DNA of 64,000 nt from Tricholoma matsutake. Its lineage: Eukaryota; Basidiomycota; Agaricomycetes; Agaricales; Tricholomataceae. The stretch lies in the NCBI GenBank assembly GCA_026075535.2, contig AP026549.1:4960001-5024000 (forward strand), given 5' to 3'. The translations under genes and the position numbers were made by a program. This document shows positions 22,561 through 32,490 of the stretch, one piece after another. The notes beneath the pieces are model-generated. The model saw nothing but the letters and a program-made list of their open reading frames with translations. It did no database searches and had not been told where the DNA came from. Positions within the stretch are counted from its first letter, which is position 1, and the number at the start of each line of letters is the position of its first letter.

Positions 22561-22992
22561 TCGATAAGAATCGGGATAGGAAGATGTAGACCAGTAGGGG
22601 CTACTTGATTCTTGTGGGGTACCAGAACATCCAGATGGGGTGTTATGATTTGTCTACAGGAACCCGCAAGTACGGGCAGTTTATTCTTTTCTTATTTGAC
22701 TCGACTCTCTTCCGACGGAAGACACCTTGACGCATGGCGACTCCATGCACCCGAACCTACTCCCACATGCACTGTGGTATGACAACCCCCTTTACATGAG
22801 GTCCGGGACATCGGACCCTCATGATTGACATGCTGCGCTGCAGCATGTCCTTGACACCGGATCCTCGACATCGTATCTGTGACATCGGACGCCTCATGCG
22901 GGGCATGAGGCCTATTGTCTCTATTGTTCTTGTCTATATTTACCTGATAAGCATCTCACTTTCTGAATGGACAATAGGTAGTCCTAGAACAG

Positions 22993-23000
22993 TATATAAG
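22993..23000 (+). promoter_or_regulatory. TATA box of LTR Y
   Basis: TATATAAG lies about 80 bp upstream of the first hairpin of the array, so the array would be in the R/U5 leader of the transcript. Confidence 0.6.
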
Positions 23001-23074
23001 CTGTAGCTACACTCTGTGTATTCTCCAGCTTGACCTAATTCAACCAACGGTCTTAGACTCAACTGGAACACTCG

Positions 23075-23324
23075 ACAACTAAGGAAGTCCCTTAGTTGTG
23101 ACACACTCGAACTCGACAGCTTAGGAAGCCCCTAGCTGTGATAACCCGAACTCAACAGTTGGAAAGCCTCCAACTGTGATACACAAACGAACGGTCTACT
23201 CAGAAAGCCTCTGAGTACAGATAGCCATGACTACTTGAGGAAGTACCCAAGTGAAGGCAGGAAGCCCGATACACTAGGAAAGTCTCCTAGTGCGATACTG
23301 ATACAGTCGGAAAGCCTCCAACTG
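23075..23324 (+). repeat. Tandem array of seven stem-loops with a common AAG(C/T)C loop
   Basis: Stem arms (5' arm / 3' arm): 23075-23084/23090-23099, 10 bp; 23116-23125/23131-23139, one bulge; 23155-23163/23169-23177, 9 bp; 23197-23204/23210-23217, 8 bp; 23233-23239/about 23246-23252, imperfect; 23272-23279/23285-23292, 8 bp; 23304-23311/23317-23324, 8 bp with one C-A mismatch. Loops are AAGTC, AAGCC, AAGCC, AAGCC, (AAGTA), AAGTC, AAGCC. Spacing between loop centres is 32-41 nt. Stem sequences differ but pairing is kept. Confidence 0.85.
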
Positions 23325-23893
23325 CGACACATGAAGCCGAGGCTGAGTTGAGACCTATAGTCTTAACATGGGGTACGTCTGGAAGAAGTGCGTGTTTGCA
23401 CTCCTCATTGGGGATTTGATGAGTTTCTGTGGGACACCTCTTCCTCAAATTGGGAAGAATGTTTGGTACTTTCATTGCTCGATGTGCTATACGTCGAGTC
23501 GCTATCACTTCCATTACCATCATCCCCAGACCCATCTCCATCTGGTGGTCCTCCATGGCCTGTGTGACTCTGCACAGGCTGTCTGGAATTTACAGATGGT
23601 GGGCTCTCTCACTTTTGATGGCAAGATGAAGGGTCATCCTTATTGCAAGGTTGACCATCTTTGTCAAAATGGATCCCCTGATTGGGGATTGAGGTGGGAT
23701 GTCCATCTTGGATATCACCATCATGTATCCTTTGAAGGACAATCCTGTTGTTGTTGATATAGTGTACCTTCTTTTTAGAAGGTAATTTACAAGATAACTC
23801 AGGGGTCTGTAGACATGGGGAACCATGTCTGTGGCTGGAAGGATGTTCTCGTTCTGCTGGGTTGGTGGAACGAGGTTGGACAGGGTTGGGATC

Positions 23894-24686
23894 TCATTCC
23901 ATTGCTGGGGAATGAGGTATAGTAGGGTTGATTATTTCCCTACAGGCAAAGTGACTGGCATAACTTAACACCAGATCTTTAAGTTGGTTTTCCAACTTAA
24001 TTGGTTCAAAATCTCTTGCATCCATGCAACAGGTAAACATATCCATTGCAATCTGAGCAAAATGCTCAGCTCCAAATTCGTCATCTGATTCATCCTCTCT
24101 CTCGAGGGGTCTTTTCTCTAGGTGTTGGCGCAGCTGATTGTCAGCGTTCATCAGTGTTGCAGGTGCTGATGCTGTTAAATCCAGCCATACAGCAGGGAAT
24201 AATCCAGGTGTTTTGTACATCTGGCTGTTGTGGGGAAGATCAATACCACTACTGGGGGTAATCCAGTGGTTGTTGGGCTCTGGGGTCAATTCATCCAGAG
24301 GAGAAAGCTTCTGCAAGCCAGGAGGAGGTCCTGGATTGGAATGAGTGTCTTGTCAACTGTTGTTTGACAAGAAAGATTTTCTGGATTTGGGTTCGCTGTC
24401 ATCAGCATCCTCAATGGTGGGCAGTCAATGGTGTGGGCCAAGGGCAGAGGAATTGAGATTTCTCGAAGTGCGTTGTATGCGCTTCAAGGGTCTGAAAGTC
24501 CCTAGTAGGAGAAATGTTGTTTCTCGAGGTGCTTGTATGTGCCTCGAGTGGATGGGATCCAGCCAAATCTTTCAGAGTGCGCCAAGGGGAATCTGACCCT
24601 GATGGCAATGGATGAGATTTACCTTGCACATCCTGCTTGGGAGCAGGCTTCAGCTTGTTCTTGTTCTTGGCCCTGGTCAAAACCAT
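23894..24686 (-). pseudogene. Element A leader ORF upstream of gag
   Basis: Two fragments in register with the element C ORF at 54411-55713: MVLTRAKNKNKLKPAPKQ at the start (24686) and, farther on, LSPLDELTPEPNNHW ... EDESDDEFGAEHFAQIAMDM ... ARDFEPIKLENQLKDLVLSYA. Charged, Ser-rich and probably the N-terminal extension of Gag. No catalytic motif is visible. TGA stops and LTR Y interrupt it. Confidence 0.6.
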
Positions 24687-24928
24687 GGTCTCATTCTTGA
24701 GGTATAATCTTCAGCAATGGAGAAAAAGAATTTTGGTTGCAGCAGGCAAAAAGCAAAGAGTTGAGTGCAAAGAAACTTGATTTGGGTCCTAGCGATGGAT
24801 ATGCTTCCGTCACTGATTGCATTGAGAATTTTCTCCCTTCGCAGGAGAAGTTCAGGGTCATGTTGATGATGATCACTGATGGGGCAATGTTGAGCTTAAC
24901 TCTATATGAGTTTGAGTGTTTAAAAAAC

Positions 24929-25127
24929 TGTAGTGAGTCGTAGGGGGGTCCCTTAATATCACACAGGAGCTAAACATGAATAACATATATTTATTGTGTG
25001 TACTCGAGGTGGTAGTAAAGAGATTGATTATGTAAATAGAAGGCTGGTCCCTTTATAGGGGCCAGCCAGGTCAATAGCAAAGAAATATAATATATACAAA
25101 TGCGGGGTCAAGCCCCGGGTCACCACA
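24929..25127 (-). repeat. Element A 5' LTR
   Basis: 199 bp partner of 7114-7312. In element orientation a TATAAAG box lies in the segment CCCTATAAAGGGACC, a likely promoter core. Confidence 0.93.
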
Positions 25128-28100
25128 GTATCACTCTCTGACACCTCTTCCAGAGCCATGCAGGCTGCATCATTTGAAGGTTTCGTGGGTGGCTTTAAGT
25201 GAGATGCCCATGCTGATATTCACATTTGGTCCTCCTGATCTGGCACAAATATAGCATTGCATAGTGCCCATCCAAACTCCTTGCACAAAGTGTGAGATGT
25301 TGACAAGTGCAGCATGTTAAAAACATGGAAGACGTCCTTCAAAACGTGACTCCGAAGAGTATCATCCCATGTCTCCAAGTTTCTGAGTGTCGAGAAGATC
25401 TGTTGACCAAAGGCCTGGCTATCACGGTCCACCTCTTTCAAAGAACTGATAACATCAGTTTCTAGCTCGGTACTGCCAATCATGTTTGGTGCATCGTGAA
25501 GAAGATGGCCAACTCCCTCAGGTGGCTCATCATCATCACTCGCCACGCTATCTCCATCTTCATCGGCAACAATACCTATATTGGGTGCAGTTATGGGCTC
25601 CATCACTATGTTGACATCTGTTGGTTGCCTATTTATAGCATCTGAGTTGGTTGCTGGTAGATGGGATGAGAGCGGGTCATATACACGGAGGTGATTATGG
25701 AGGCAGACTACTGAGAATGGTGGAGGCCCAAAAGATTTGAGCACTTGCTTGTGGTGGTTTGAAATGATGGCAGCAGGGACGTAAACTTTGGAAATATTGA
25801 CGCCAGTGTGTATCCATCCAATCTTGACACCATTGATGTCCTCAGCATTAAGGTGTGATGATATGTGGCCAGATGCAATTAGAACAGTGTTGTCAGTGTT
25901 GTAGAGGAGTACTGGAGTCATCGGAATGGGTTCTGAGGGCAGGGGCTTCGGAGCAGTGAGTTTCGAGAGCTTTTCATAGGCCATCAATGGGGCATATACA
26001 TCATCTGCTGCATAAGAAAGCTGTTCGGATGAGAGAATGACATTTTCCCAAGCCGCACTCATCTGCTCCGAGACATGTTTCTTGAGGCCCTTTCCGAGTA
26101 CAGCCGCACAGACATCAGCAAGGCTGCATCTTGCAGTTGCAACAACATGGCACTCCTTTGCATAGGCTGCAAGGTCGAGTGCACCCAAGAAAGGGTGTTG
26201 GGGATACGATGGCTTGTTCAAATTGCTTAAGATCACTGCTGACCATCCGTCCAACCTTTCGTACACAGGGGTTTTGGAGAATGTCCAGAAGCTTCCGTGG
26301 CAGCTTCTGACATGCCACCATTTCGCTGACCTTTGCAGAAGAGATAACTCATAAGTGAGCTGACTAGAACATCAATTATGGACCCAAAAAATCCTCACCT
26401 GCAAGATATAAACTTGCTTTTGATATGCAATTTGGATAATGGCGATTTCACCGCGTTCATGCCGTCCATTGTCCGAGATAATAAAGTTCCATTCTGAGTC
26501 ATATCCGAGAGCAAGCTCAGGATCTGATTCTTCTTCTGGAACATCATTGATAATCATTGATAGTGCTGCATTGATACTCTGTTCGTCATTGTAGACACAG
26601 ACTTTGACATCTGCTGGGAGCAAAAACGGCTCAAGATGGCTATATTTGTCAATTGGTTTGACATCAGCACGGAGCGAGGGAAATGATGACTTGAGAAAGG
26701 ATTTGTCAGACATGTTGTCGGTGTAGAAGAGCTCGGGCTGCTTCTGCCCATAAAGATCGAGGGATTCGCGCATGCGTTTGAGTGCCAGCTCAAATTGAGA
26801 GTGTGCCTTTGTGGCAACTAGATTGCAGACGCGGATTTCCCCTTTCTGATTTGTAACAGTAAGCAGGCCATTGAAGATGCATTCTCCATTGACCTTCGCA
26901 ACGTGCTTCGTGATCTAGCAATGAATGTCAGAGTTTTGCAGTGTATTGGAAAGTAATTTACTTGCCTTGTGGCTGTGACCGATTGCACATATCTCTGCCA
27001 TTAGCATACCCATGTGTTGGTTGAAGTCATGCCGATGCTCCTCAATGAAATTGTCATACACATCTCACAACCACTGAGAGCTTGGCACAAAGCCATGGTA
27101 CCCATCCGGGCTCGTGTCATCAAATGAAAGGAAGGACTTGTATTTGATATTTGTAAACTTGGCCAAGTCTTGGCAACAGTGAGCGAGAAAGTCTAAATAC
27201 TGTAGGTGTAGCTTGTCATATCGAAGGAGGTGCTGCACGAGGAGAGCATCAGAAAACTGTTTTGCACCCATCCCATTCTGGAAGCATCAATGCATCCAGT
27301 CAAACACAGTCTTTGCAATTCCACTGCGGTGGGTAAGAATTGCAGGGAATTCGGCGGCCAACGCAGGTGGTAACAATGCTAAGATCCGAGGATCCCAGCT
27401 ACGCCATGTCATGGTGTGCTTCTGGCTTTTTGGGTGCTTGCATCGGCGGCAACAGTAACGGTACCCAACAATCCAAAAGGGCAAGTTGATGCCGATGCAT
27501 CACCGGGGTCGTGAGATAGCAGAGTCGCGGTTAAGTGTGTGGTGGCAGTCAGGACATCGAAGATCCTTGTGAAGGGCCTGGACATCCCACAGGAAAAACT
27601 CCGGTCCATAGAGAGCGGAGGGCGACGGGCGATTGCCTTGGAGGTTGAAATATGCTGACGATGGCCGTGACCAGAATGTGTGATCCCTGGAATAAGCACG
27701 GGGAATCCCTCCGAGTCGCGGCACTCACATTGAGCGACAGCAGCCTCGAATGCACGCTGAAGCCATGGAGGGAGTGGGTGGCGTGAACGATCTGGTTTAT
27801 GCGTTGATGACGAACCATCCCCACCACGCGGCCCACTGCTGCCATCCTCATCGCCGTCTTCGTCGTCACCCTCATCATCATCGCCTATCCCATCCCCTAC
27901 TCCATCCTGCTTATCCTCATCGAGTTCAACTTCCTGTTGAGGGTTTTCCTCGGGAATGATGTGAGGAGTTGATGGACAGCCTGAGGTGGTGTGGTTAGCG
28001 GGGTCGGCTGGTGTTGTGACATGGACTGGTCGCTTGGCAGAACCGGAGTGGGATAGAGGAGGCGGTGCAGGTGGGAAAGGTCCAACATGCTGGGCTGTGC

Positions 28101-28525
28101 TTTGACGGATGGTCCCAGGAAGACTCTACTATCCAGTGAGACACGTTGAGTAAGAAAAATATATAGCTTACGAAGGTTCCAAGCTCGATCTGAACCCCTC
28201 GCGTTGCTCTTTCCTTTGGCGGTCGCCCTACAGGCCGTTTGTACAGTGGGCCATTGTTCTCGACGTCCATTGCTTGCTTCCAAGGCCGTCCTCGAGGTCG
28301 TATTGCACCAAGAACAGCTTTCTTCACCAATCGCGGTCGTCCACGCTTGCGCTTGGGAGGCAGGGGATGGGGAACATTGTTGGAACCAGATGCTCGCGTT
28401 GTAGTAATATCAGGGGCTGGGGGCGGTTGCGGACGATTGAACGAGTCCCGGATAGTGTAGGGTTCATCCGAAAGGACACTGGCATAAGTTGACTGAAACG
28501 GGCCATGTTGTTGAGGCCGGATGGT
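25128..28525 (-). pseudogene. N-terminal and middle parts of DDE/exonuclease composite protein
   Basis: Order on the minus strand: (i) three AT-hooks KRKRGRPR, RPRGRPWK, KRPVGRPPK; (ii) 46-bp intron (28126-28171), then an acidic linker; (iii) a zinc-ribbon DUF6729-like region: LRCPDCHHTL ... YRYCCRRCKHPKSQKHT ... SWDPRILALLPPALAAEFP, GMGAKQFSDALLVQHLL; (iv) a transposase-like block: IGHSHK, then a GC-AG intron, ITKHVAKVNGECIF, GEIRVCNLVATKAHSQFELALKRM, LFYTDNMSDK; (v) a DnaQ/RNase D-like exonuclease: GYDSEWN (Exo I, DxE), KVGRMVSSDLKQ (Exo II), YAADDVYAPL (Exo III); (vi) about 250 further residues to the element A junction. There are frame changes near 27680, 27500 and 26190, plus single stops. 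The 5' exon is not resolved: no in-frame Met precedes the AT-hooks. Confidence 0.75.
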
Positions 28526-29188
28526 CTATGCTCGTGAATGAGATTCAAGCACATCATCGCCGAACACTGATTTACTCACCTGGCTCTGAGTTCAACGCGT
28601 GCACTGGCAAAGCCACCCCATGACCGAGGTTGACAGCGGGAGTAGTAGACTGCCTAATTGGGCCGTAGGTGTCAGTTTTACTGATACAGCTCGTGAAAAC
28701 TTACATAGTTTGCTGGAAATAGTGAAAACTGATGCAAAACTGTTGAGGATGTTTGCGAGTTTCTTTTGCTTTCACGAGTATATTTTTCAAGTTGTCTCGG
28801 TACGGTACGGGTATTGATTACCTAAGGTGCCGAGTATCGGTATCGGTACTTATCGTGCCACAAACACCAGTAACGCGCCGTGCTATCTTCACAGCACCGC
28901 ATGGTATGTGCGCTTTGTAGATGCGTCGATTGAGACAAGAGCTCTAATATCGCATGCACACTCCGATCCAGAGATCATATGTAAGTGAATAAGACCAGGT
29001 AGAGTAGAACAAAACATACAGTGGAGTAGCTGGTCGCAACTTAGCAAGAGGCGGCCTATTCAGAGAATACCAAAGACAAGCATGCTGCTTACAGGCATAT
29101 TAAGAAAGAGAGCATCCAGGAAATCAAGGATGATGAACCGTTTGCAATACAAACAAGCCAAATTTCAAAATATTTCCTGCTACTTAGC
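28526..29188. other. Gap between the composite gene and the host gene
   Basis: May hold the missing 5' exon of the composite gene (a GTGAGT donor on the minus strand lies near 28580) and the promoter of the host gene at 29189. Repeats of GGTAC/GGTATC at 28800-28850 look like hAT subterminal repeats but no end or partner could be found. Confidence 0.4.
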
Positions 29189-29991
29189 ATGAGTATGCGT
29201 TGCTTGAATTTCCGTCCACTATTACGAGTCCCAACATCTTTCAGAAACCATCTCACTAGTACTGTCCGGTCGTTCCCAACATACACTTCATTTTCAGACC
29301 CAAGTCGCCCAGATCTCTTATACCATTTGGTAGATCCACCAACACCTGTTTCGTCTTCAGCTCCAGCTTTCGCGCTCTCGTTCCTTTCGTCGCCACCCCC
29401 AACATCAGATTCTAGTACAATCATTGGCTGGCTTCCAGCTGAATCTAATCACTCATCACAAGGACAAGAAGCTGGTTTGAATGATTTCAAGGAAAACTGT
29501 GTGCCCCTCTTTTCGACTTGCCACAACTGTCTTTAACCTCTGTCTCCCCCCGTAGCCAAATTTCGCGGGTTACTGCACGATTCCATAAAAGAAGGGCTGA
29601 CAGAGGAGGTCGATGATATTCAAATCAATGGCGCGTTACAACTTCGGGAAGGTTGGATGCATATTCATGGTAATATTAATGTTTATCGGTCGGTCATATG
29701 CGCTGCTGATGGGCTTTCATAGATGCAAGGAACATTCCAGCTTTAGGTCGAATAGGGGATCCAGACGATATCTTGGCGTCAGTCCTTGTGCAAGACAGCA
29801 AGGTAATCTGCATCCATTCCTTTCTCTTGGTCCATGGCTTATCATAACTACAGATCATCCCCGAGACTTACCAACCAATGCCGTCTTACCGCTTCTGCAC
29901 CGCAGACGGTGTGATACAACTGACACCAGGCCTGATGCAGAAACTTCACGCCAGGCTCGCACAAATGGCGAATTCAGAAAAGACACAGTAA
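29189..29991 (+). CDS. Host gene, four exons, conserved fungal protein of unknown function
   Basis: Model: exons 29189-29498, 29556-29669, 29723-29802 and 29854-29991. All three introns are GT-AG, 51-57 bp, phases 1, 1 and 0, giving 213 residues. The N-terminus is Arg/Ser-rich (MRCLNFRPLLRVPTSFRNHL) and could be a mitochondrial presequence. The C-terminal half contains LLHDSIKEGL, GALQLREGWMHIHDARNIP, LGRIGDPDDILASVLV, KIIPETYQPMPSYRFCTADG and LTPGLMQKLHARL. I recall similar basidiomycete proteins without an assigned function; an organellar location is inference. No decay is seen, in contrast with its surroundings. An in-frame Met two codons downstream is an alternative start. Confidence 0.85.
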
Positions 29992-30501
29992 AGGGACCGG
30001 CCATGACAGGCACCCGGGTCAAGCATGACATAGTCAAGTCCATAGATTATTTTCACGTGAGTCAATTTTTCTTATTCGTTTCTTACAGCTGATGAGCTCC
30101 AAGATTCACAAAATTGATTGTTCCTCATAATACCAATCGAACACTTGTTGTTGAGCAGACCACTTTATTTGCGGCATACGGATCCGTCGCATCATTATTC
30201 TGTTGAAATCTGTATGACTTCCACATCAAGTACCAACTTACTCCAATTTCGCGGCTGATTTCTGGGTATGTGTAGCAACGCCGCAAATTTTTCAGATTGC
30301 GTTGATTTACGCAAGCCGCCTCCACCAGTCGAGTTCATGGAATGCATAAACCATCTGTAATCACACCCCGCAAACCTAGGCGTACTCTAATCGCAAAGAA
30401 AATAAACAGCCGAAATTAAATTATATTTGATTGCTGCGTGAGCATAGAAACTTGAAGGATCATCGAGATATGGGGCAACACCTTGCGCTGTGCTATGATT
30501 C
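29992..30501. other. Convergent intergenic region
   Basis: Shared 3' space of the converging host genes. A 66-codon minus-strand frame at 30125-30325 has no recognisable features. Confidence 0.5.
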
Positions 30502-30762
30502 CTACTCCTTAGGAGGTGCTAGCGTGAGCTTCATTTTGCCACTCTCGAGTTTGTTAACGATGGCAGGCTTGTCAACGTACTCCGTATTACTGCTCGGAGT
30601 TGAGCCTGGTGACCCATCTGGATTACGAAATGCGTCATCTGAGTCAAGTTTCTTTAACCGAGTTTGTGGATCACTGCGTTGATGTGTAGGGTCTTTGGCA
30701 TCTTCACGTCGCCCGACGAAGAAGTTGGAAACACTCGAGATAAACTCTTGAACTGATTTCAT
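30502..30762 (-). CDS. Small host gene, 86 residues, unknown function
   Basis: Single open frame MKSVQEFISSVSNFFVGRRED ... KMKLTLAPPKE, stop TAG. A TATA-like ATATAAATAG on the minus strand lies about 140 bp upstream (near 30906-30915). The protein is hydrophilic with an amphipathic N-terminal helix (VQEFISSVSNFFV) and a Pro/Ser/Asp-rich middle. There are no stops or CpG-decay signs. I do not recognise the family; low-complexity composition makes it less certain than its neighbour. Confidence 0.6.
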   Translation of the reverse strand: MKSVQEFISSVSNFFVGRREDAKDPTHQRSDPQTRLKKLDSDDAFRNPDGSPGSTPSSNTEYVDKPAIVNKLESGKMKLTLAPPKE

Positions 30763-31286
30763 AACTGTAGCTTGAGATGAGTATTCGTTAGAAAGAAGAA
30801 GCGGAACATAGAAAACCTGTTAACTGAGTGGATGGGGAGTAAATAACTCAACTAGCAGAGTAGTCTGAGAAAAAACAGCTGTTGGCACAGGGCGCTACAA
30901 CGCTATTTATATTACTTATAATGGCAGCCATGTCGGAACTCGGAGGGTGCGCCGCTAGTTACGGATTGAGATGAAAGCGGTAAGCAGACCCAAATTGTAA
31001 GGATCGTGTGATTCTGGTGACGTATTTCTGTTCCTTTTTTGATCTACTCATAAGTTATTTCTTAATTCAGTCCTGATGACTCTTTTATCTTTTACTCTAT
31101 CTCGTTTCTATGTCTTTTCCCTCGATTTCCCTCTTATCTGCCCACCACTCAACGATATGCTTTTATTTCCAATACTTTCCCCCTATTTTTCTGCTTACTA
31201 ATTGATAACGTGGACTACATATTTTTAGTACCCGAAATCCCCGAATTTCTGCGTATATAGACGAGCAACTCTGTATCGTAGCAGGA
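30763..31286. other. Intergenic, presumed promoter side of the small host gene
   Basis: Nothing else supported. T/C-rich stretches occur around 31040-31190. Confidence 0.5.
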
Positions 31287-31967
31287 TAGGGTTCGGTTAA
31301 AAAAGCCATAATATTTAACACAGAATTATTCACCGGTTATTAACTGGTTATTAACCGGTTTCTAACCATGTCCTCCAGGAGGTCATGTTAAAAATTGTTA
31401 AAAACTATCTGATGAAAGATATTGGTTGATCACTCGGAATGATATATGGTGTGACTTCTGGTGACCTCGCTGCCCTGTTCAGGCTTTTTCCCTCATTCCG
31501 AGAGATGTCAACGCCAACTGGGACAGCATTTCAACTCGGCGATCTAAAGCTCCTTCTCGAAACGCTTCCAGAAGAGCTGCCACTTCCGGATGATTCCGAT
31601 GGTGCCCGTTCTGGCATCGACGATGAGGATGACGAATTTAACATCGATGAAGACATCGACTTGAGCTCTTCTGTTCTTGTCGGAATGCTGAACACTCATT
31701 CAGGGGGTAATAAAATTGATATTCCATTGACTGTGCAGCCAGATAATCAAGGTACACTAGGTGTAGGATGTGAGGCTAAGATTGGGACAGTTTTTAACAT
31801 CGACTTTTATTTTTAACCAGTTAAAAATCATTTTTAACAAATTTAACAGGTTATTAACTACTGTGTTAGTAACCTATGTTAAAAACCCTCCCTCAGAGGT
31901 CATAGTTAATAACTAGTTTCTAACTCAGCAAATAATTTTTAACCGAGGAGAGAACTTCGAGACCCTA
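31287..31967. repeat. Palindrome-bounded sequence with GGTTA/TAACC subterminal repeats
   Basis: The left side reads TAGGGTTCGGTTAAAAA; the right side ends TTTTTAACCG ... ACCCTA. Both flanks are filled with TTAACCGG, TTAACTGG and TTAAAAA motifs in both orientations, as in hAT-type non-autonomous elements. No 8-bp duplication was found. A 125-codon frame lies between the flanks. Confidence 0.45.
31439..31816 (+). CDS. Hypothetical 125-residue acidic ORF inside the palindromic sequence
   Basis: Begins MIYGVTSGDLAALFRLFPSF, has a Leu/Glu/Pro-rich segment (LETLPEELPLPDD) and an acid run (DDEDDEFNIDEDIDL). Its stop lies in the right flank repeats. Could be a captured exon or a degenerate transposase piece. 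No family recognised. Confidence 0.3.
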   Translation: MIYGVTSGDLAALFRLFPSFREMSTPTGTAFQLGDLKLLLETLPEELPLPDDSDGARSGIDDEDDEFNIDEDIDLSSSVLVGMLNTHSGGNKIDIPLTVQPDNQGTLGVGCEAKIGTVFNIDFYF

Positions 31968-32490
31968 AAACTGTCCCTCCGAGTGAACTTTCGTGTGCTA
32001 GAACTGTGACAGGTCATGCTTCTGTCACCTATTTTTGACAGTCTACTCGTTTTTCCGAGTTCAAGGATTGAACTCGGCTTATTACAAAGTGGACACGCCA
32101 AATTGTCAATCCCATCATTGTCCTACCGGTGATCGCCGGCTGGGTTTTAAATGTAATATTTTTATTTTTAACTTTTAAGTTTTTCCGCGGACCCATCATT
32201 CAGTCGTTAACAATCATCAACAAGATATCCTCTCTATCCGTCGTTCGTCATGGTGGGCTTGTGTCTCCGAGCCTTGAGTTTTGATTGGTTTGGCTTTTTA
32301 TTACTATAATAGTCCGTCGTTCATTGATATCGTAGACGAGAAACCTCGTTATAACTGTTTTAAGTGTTTTCCGAAGGTGGGGTTTATACTTTTTCGGTCT
32401 GGATGTCGAAAACTGTTTGTGACATTGTAACTATTATAGCTCGTTCAAGATCTCGGTTTATTTTAGTCGAATAGATTTACTGCGGTATAT
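31968..32490. other. Spacer, no supported gene
   Basis: AT-rich sequence with short TTTTTAACTTTTAAG runs; nothing supported. Confidence 0.5.

Larger units (their letters stand above)
22641..23368 (+). repeat. LTR Y, solo LTR with pervasive hairpins
   Basis: 728 bp, TGTTATGATT ... TCTTAACA, with a perfect 5-bp duplication TGGGG (22636-22640, 23369-23373), inside the leader region of element A. Orientation follows the TATA box at 22993. No coding capacity. No full-length copy of its parent element is present in the window. U3 has at least five inverted repeats and the transcribed part has seven regularly spaced ones. Confidence 0.9.
7114..25127 (-). mobile_element. Element A: Ty3/gypsy chromovirus, full length but degenerate, with three nested insertions
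   Basis: The two 199 bp LTRs and a perfect 5-bp target duplication GTATC (7109-7113 and 25128-25132) define it. Internal order on the minus strand is leader ORF, gag, protease, RT, RNase H, integrase, chromodomain, then an extra ORF, polypurine tract and 3' LTR. Subtracting element B, LTR X and LTR Y leaves roughly 10.3 kb. Element C (44798-56787) is a second copy of the same family. It interrupts the exonuclease/transposase-like gene. Confidence 0.95.

Noticed and set aside
23075..23324. Regular spacing looks like a CRISPR array
   Set aside because: The repeats are not identical; each unit is its own hairpin with a different stem, in a eukaryotic LTR with a TATA box and no cas genes.
28797..28860. 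GGTACGGTACGGG ... GGTATCGGTAC as a hAT terminus
   Set aside because: No TAGGG-like end, no partner repeat and no duplication were found.
30125..30325. 66-codon minus-strand ORF as a gene
   Set aside because: It lies in the shared 3' region of two host genes, has no features and could easily arise by chance.
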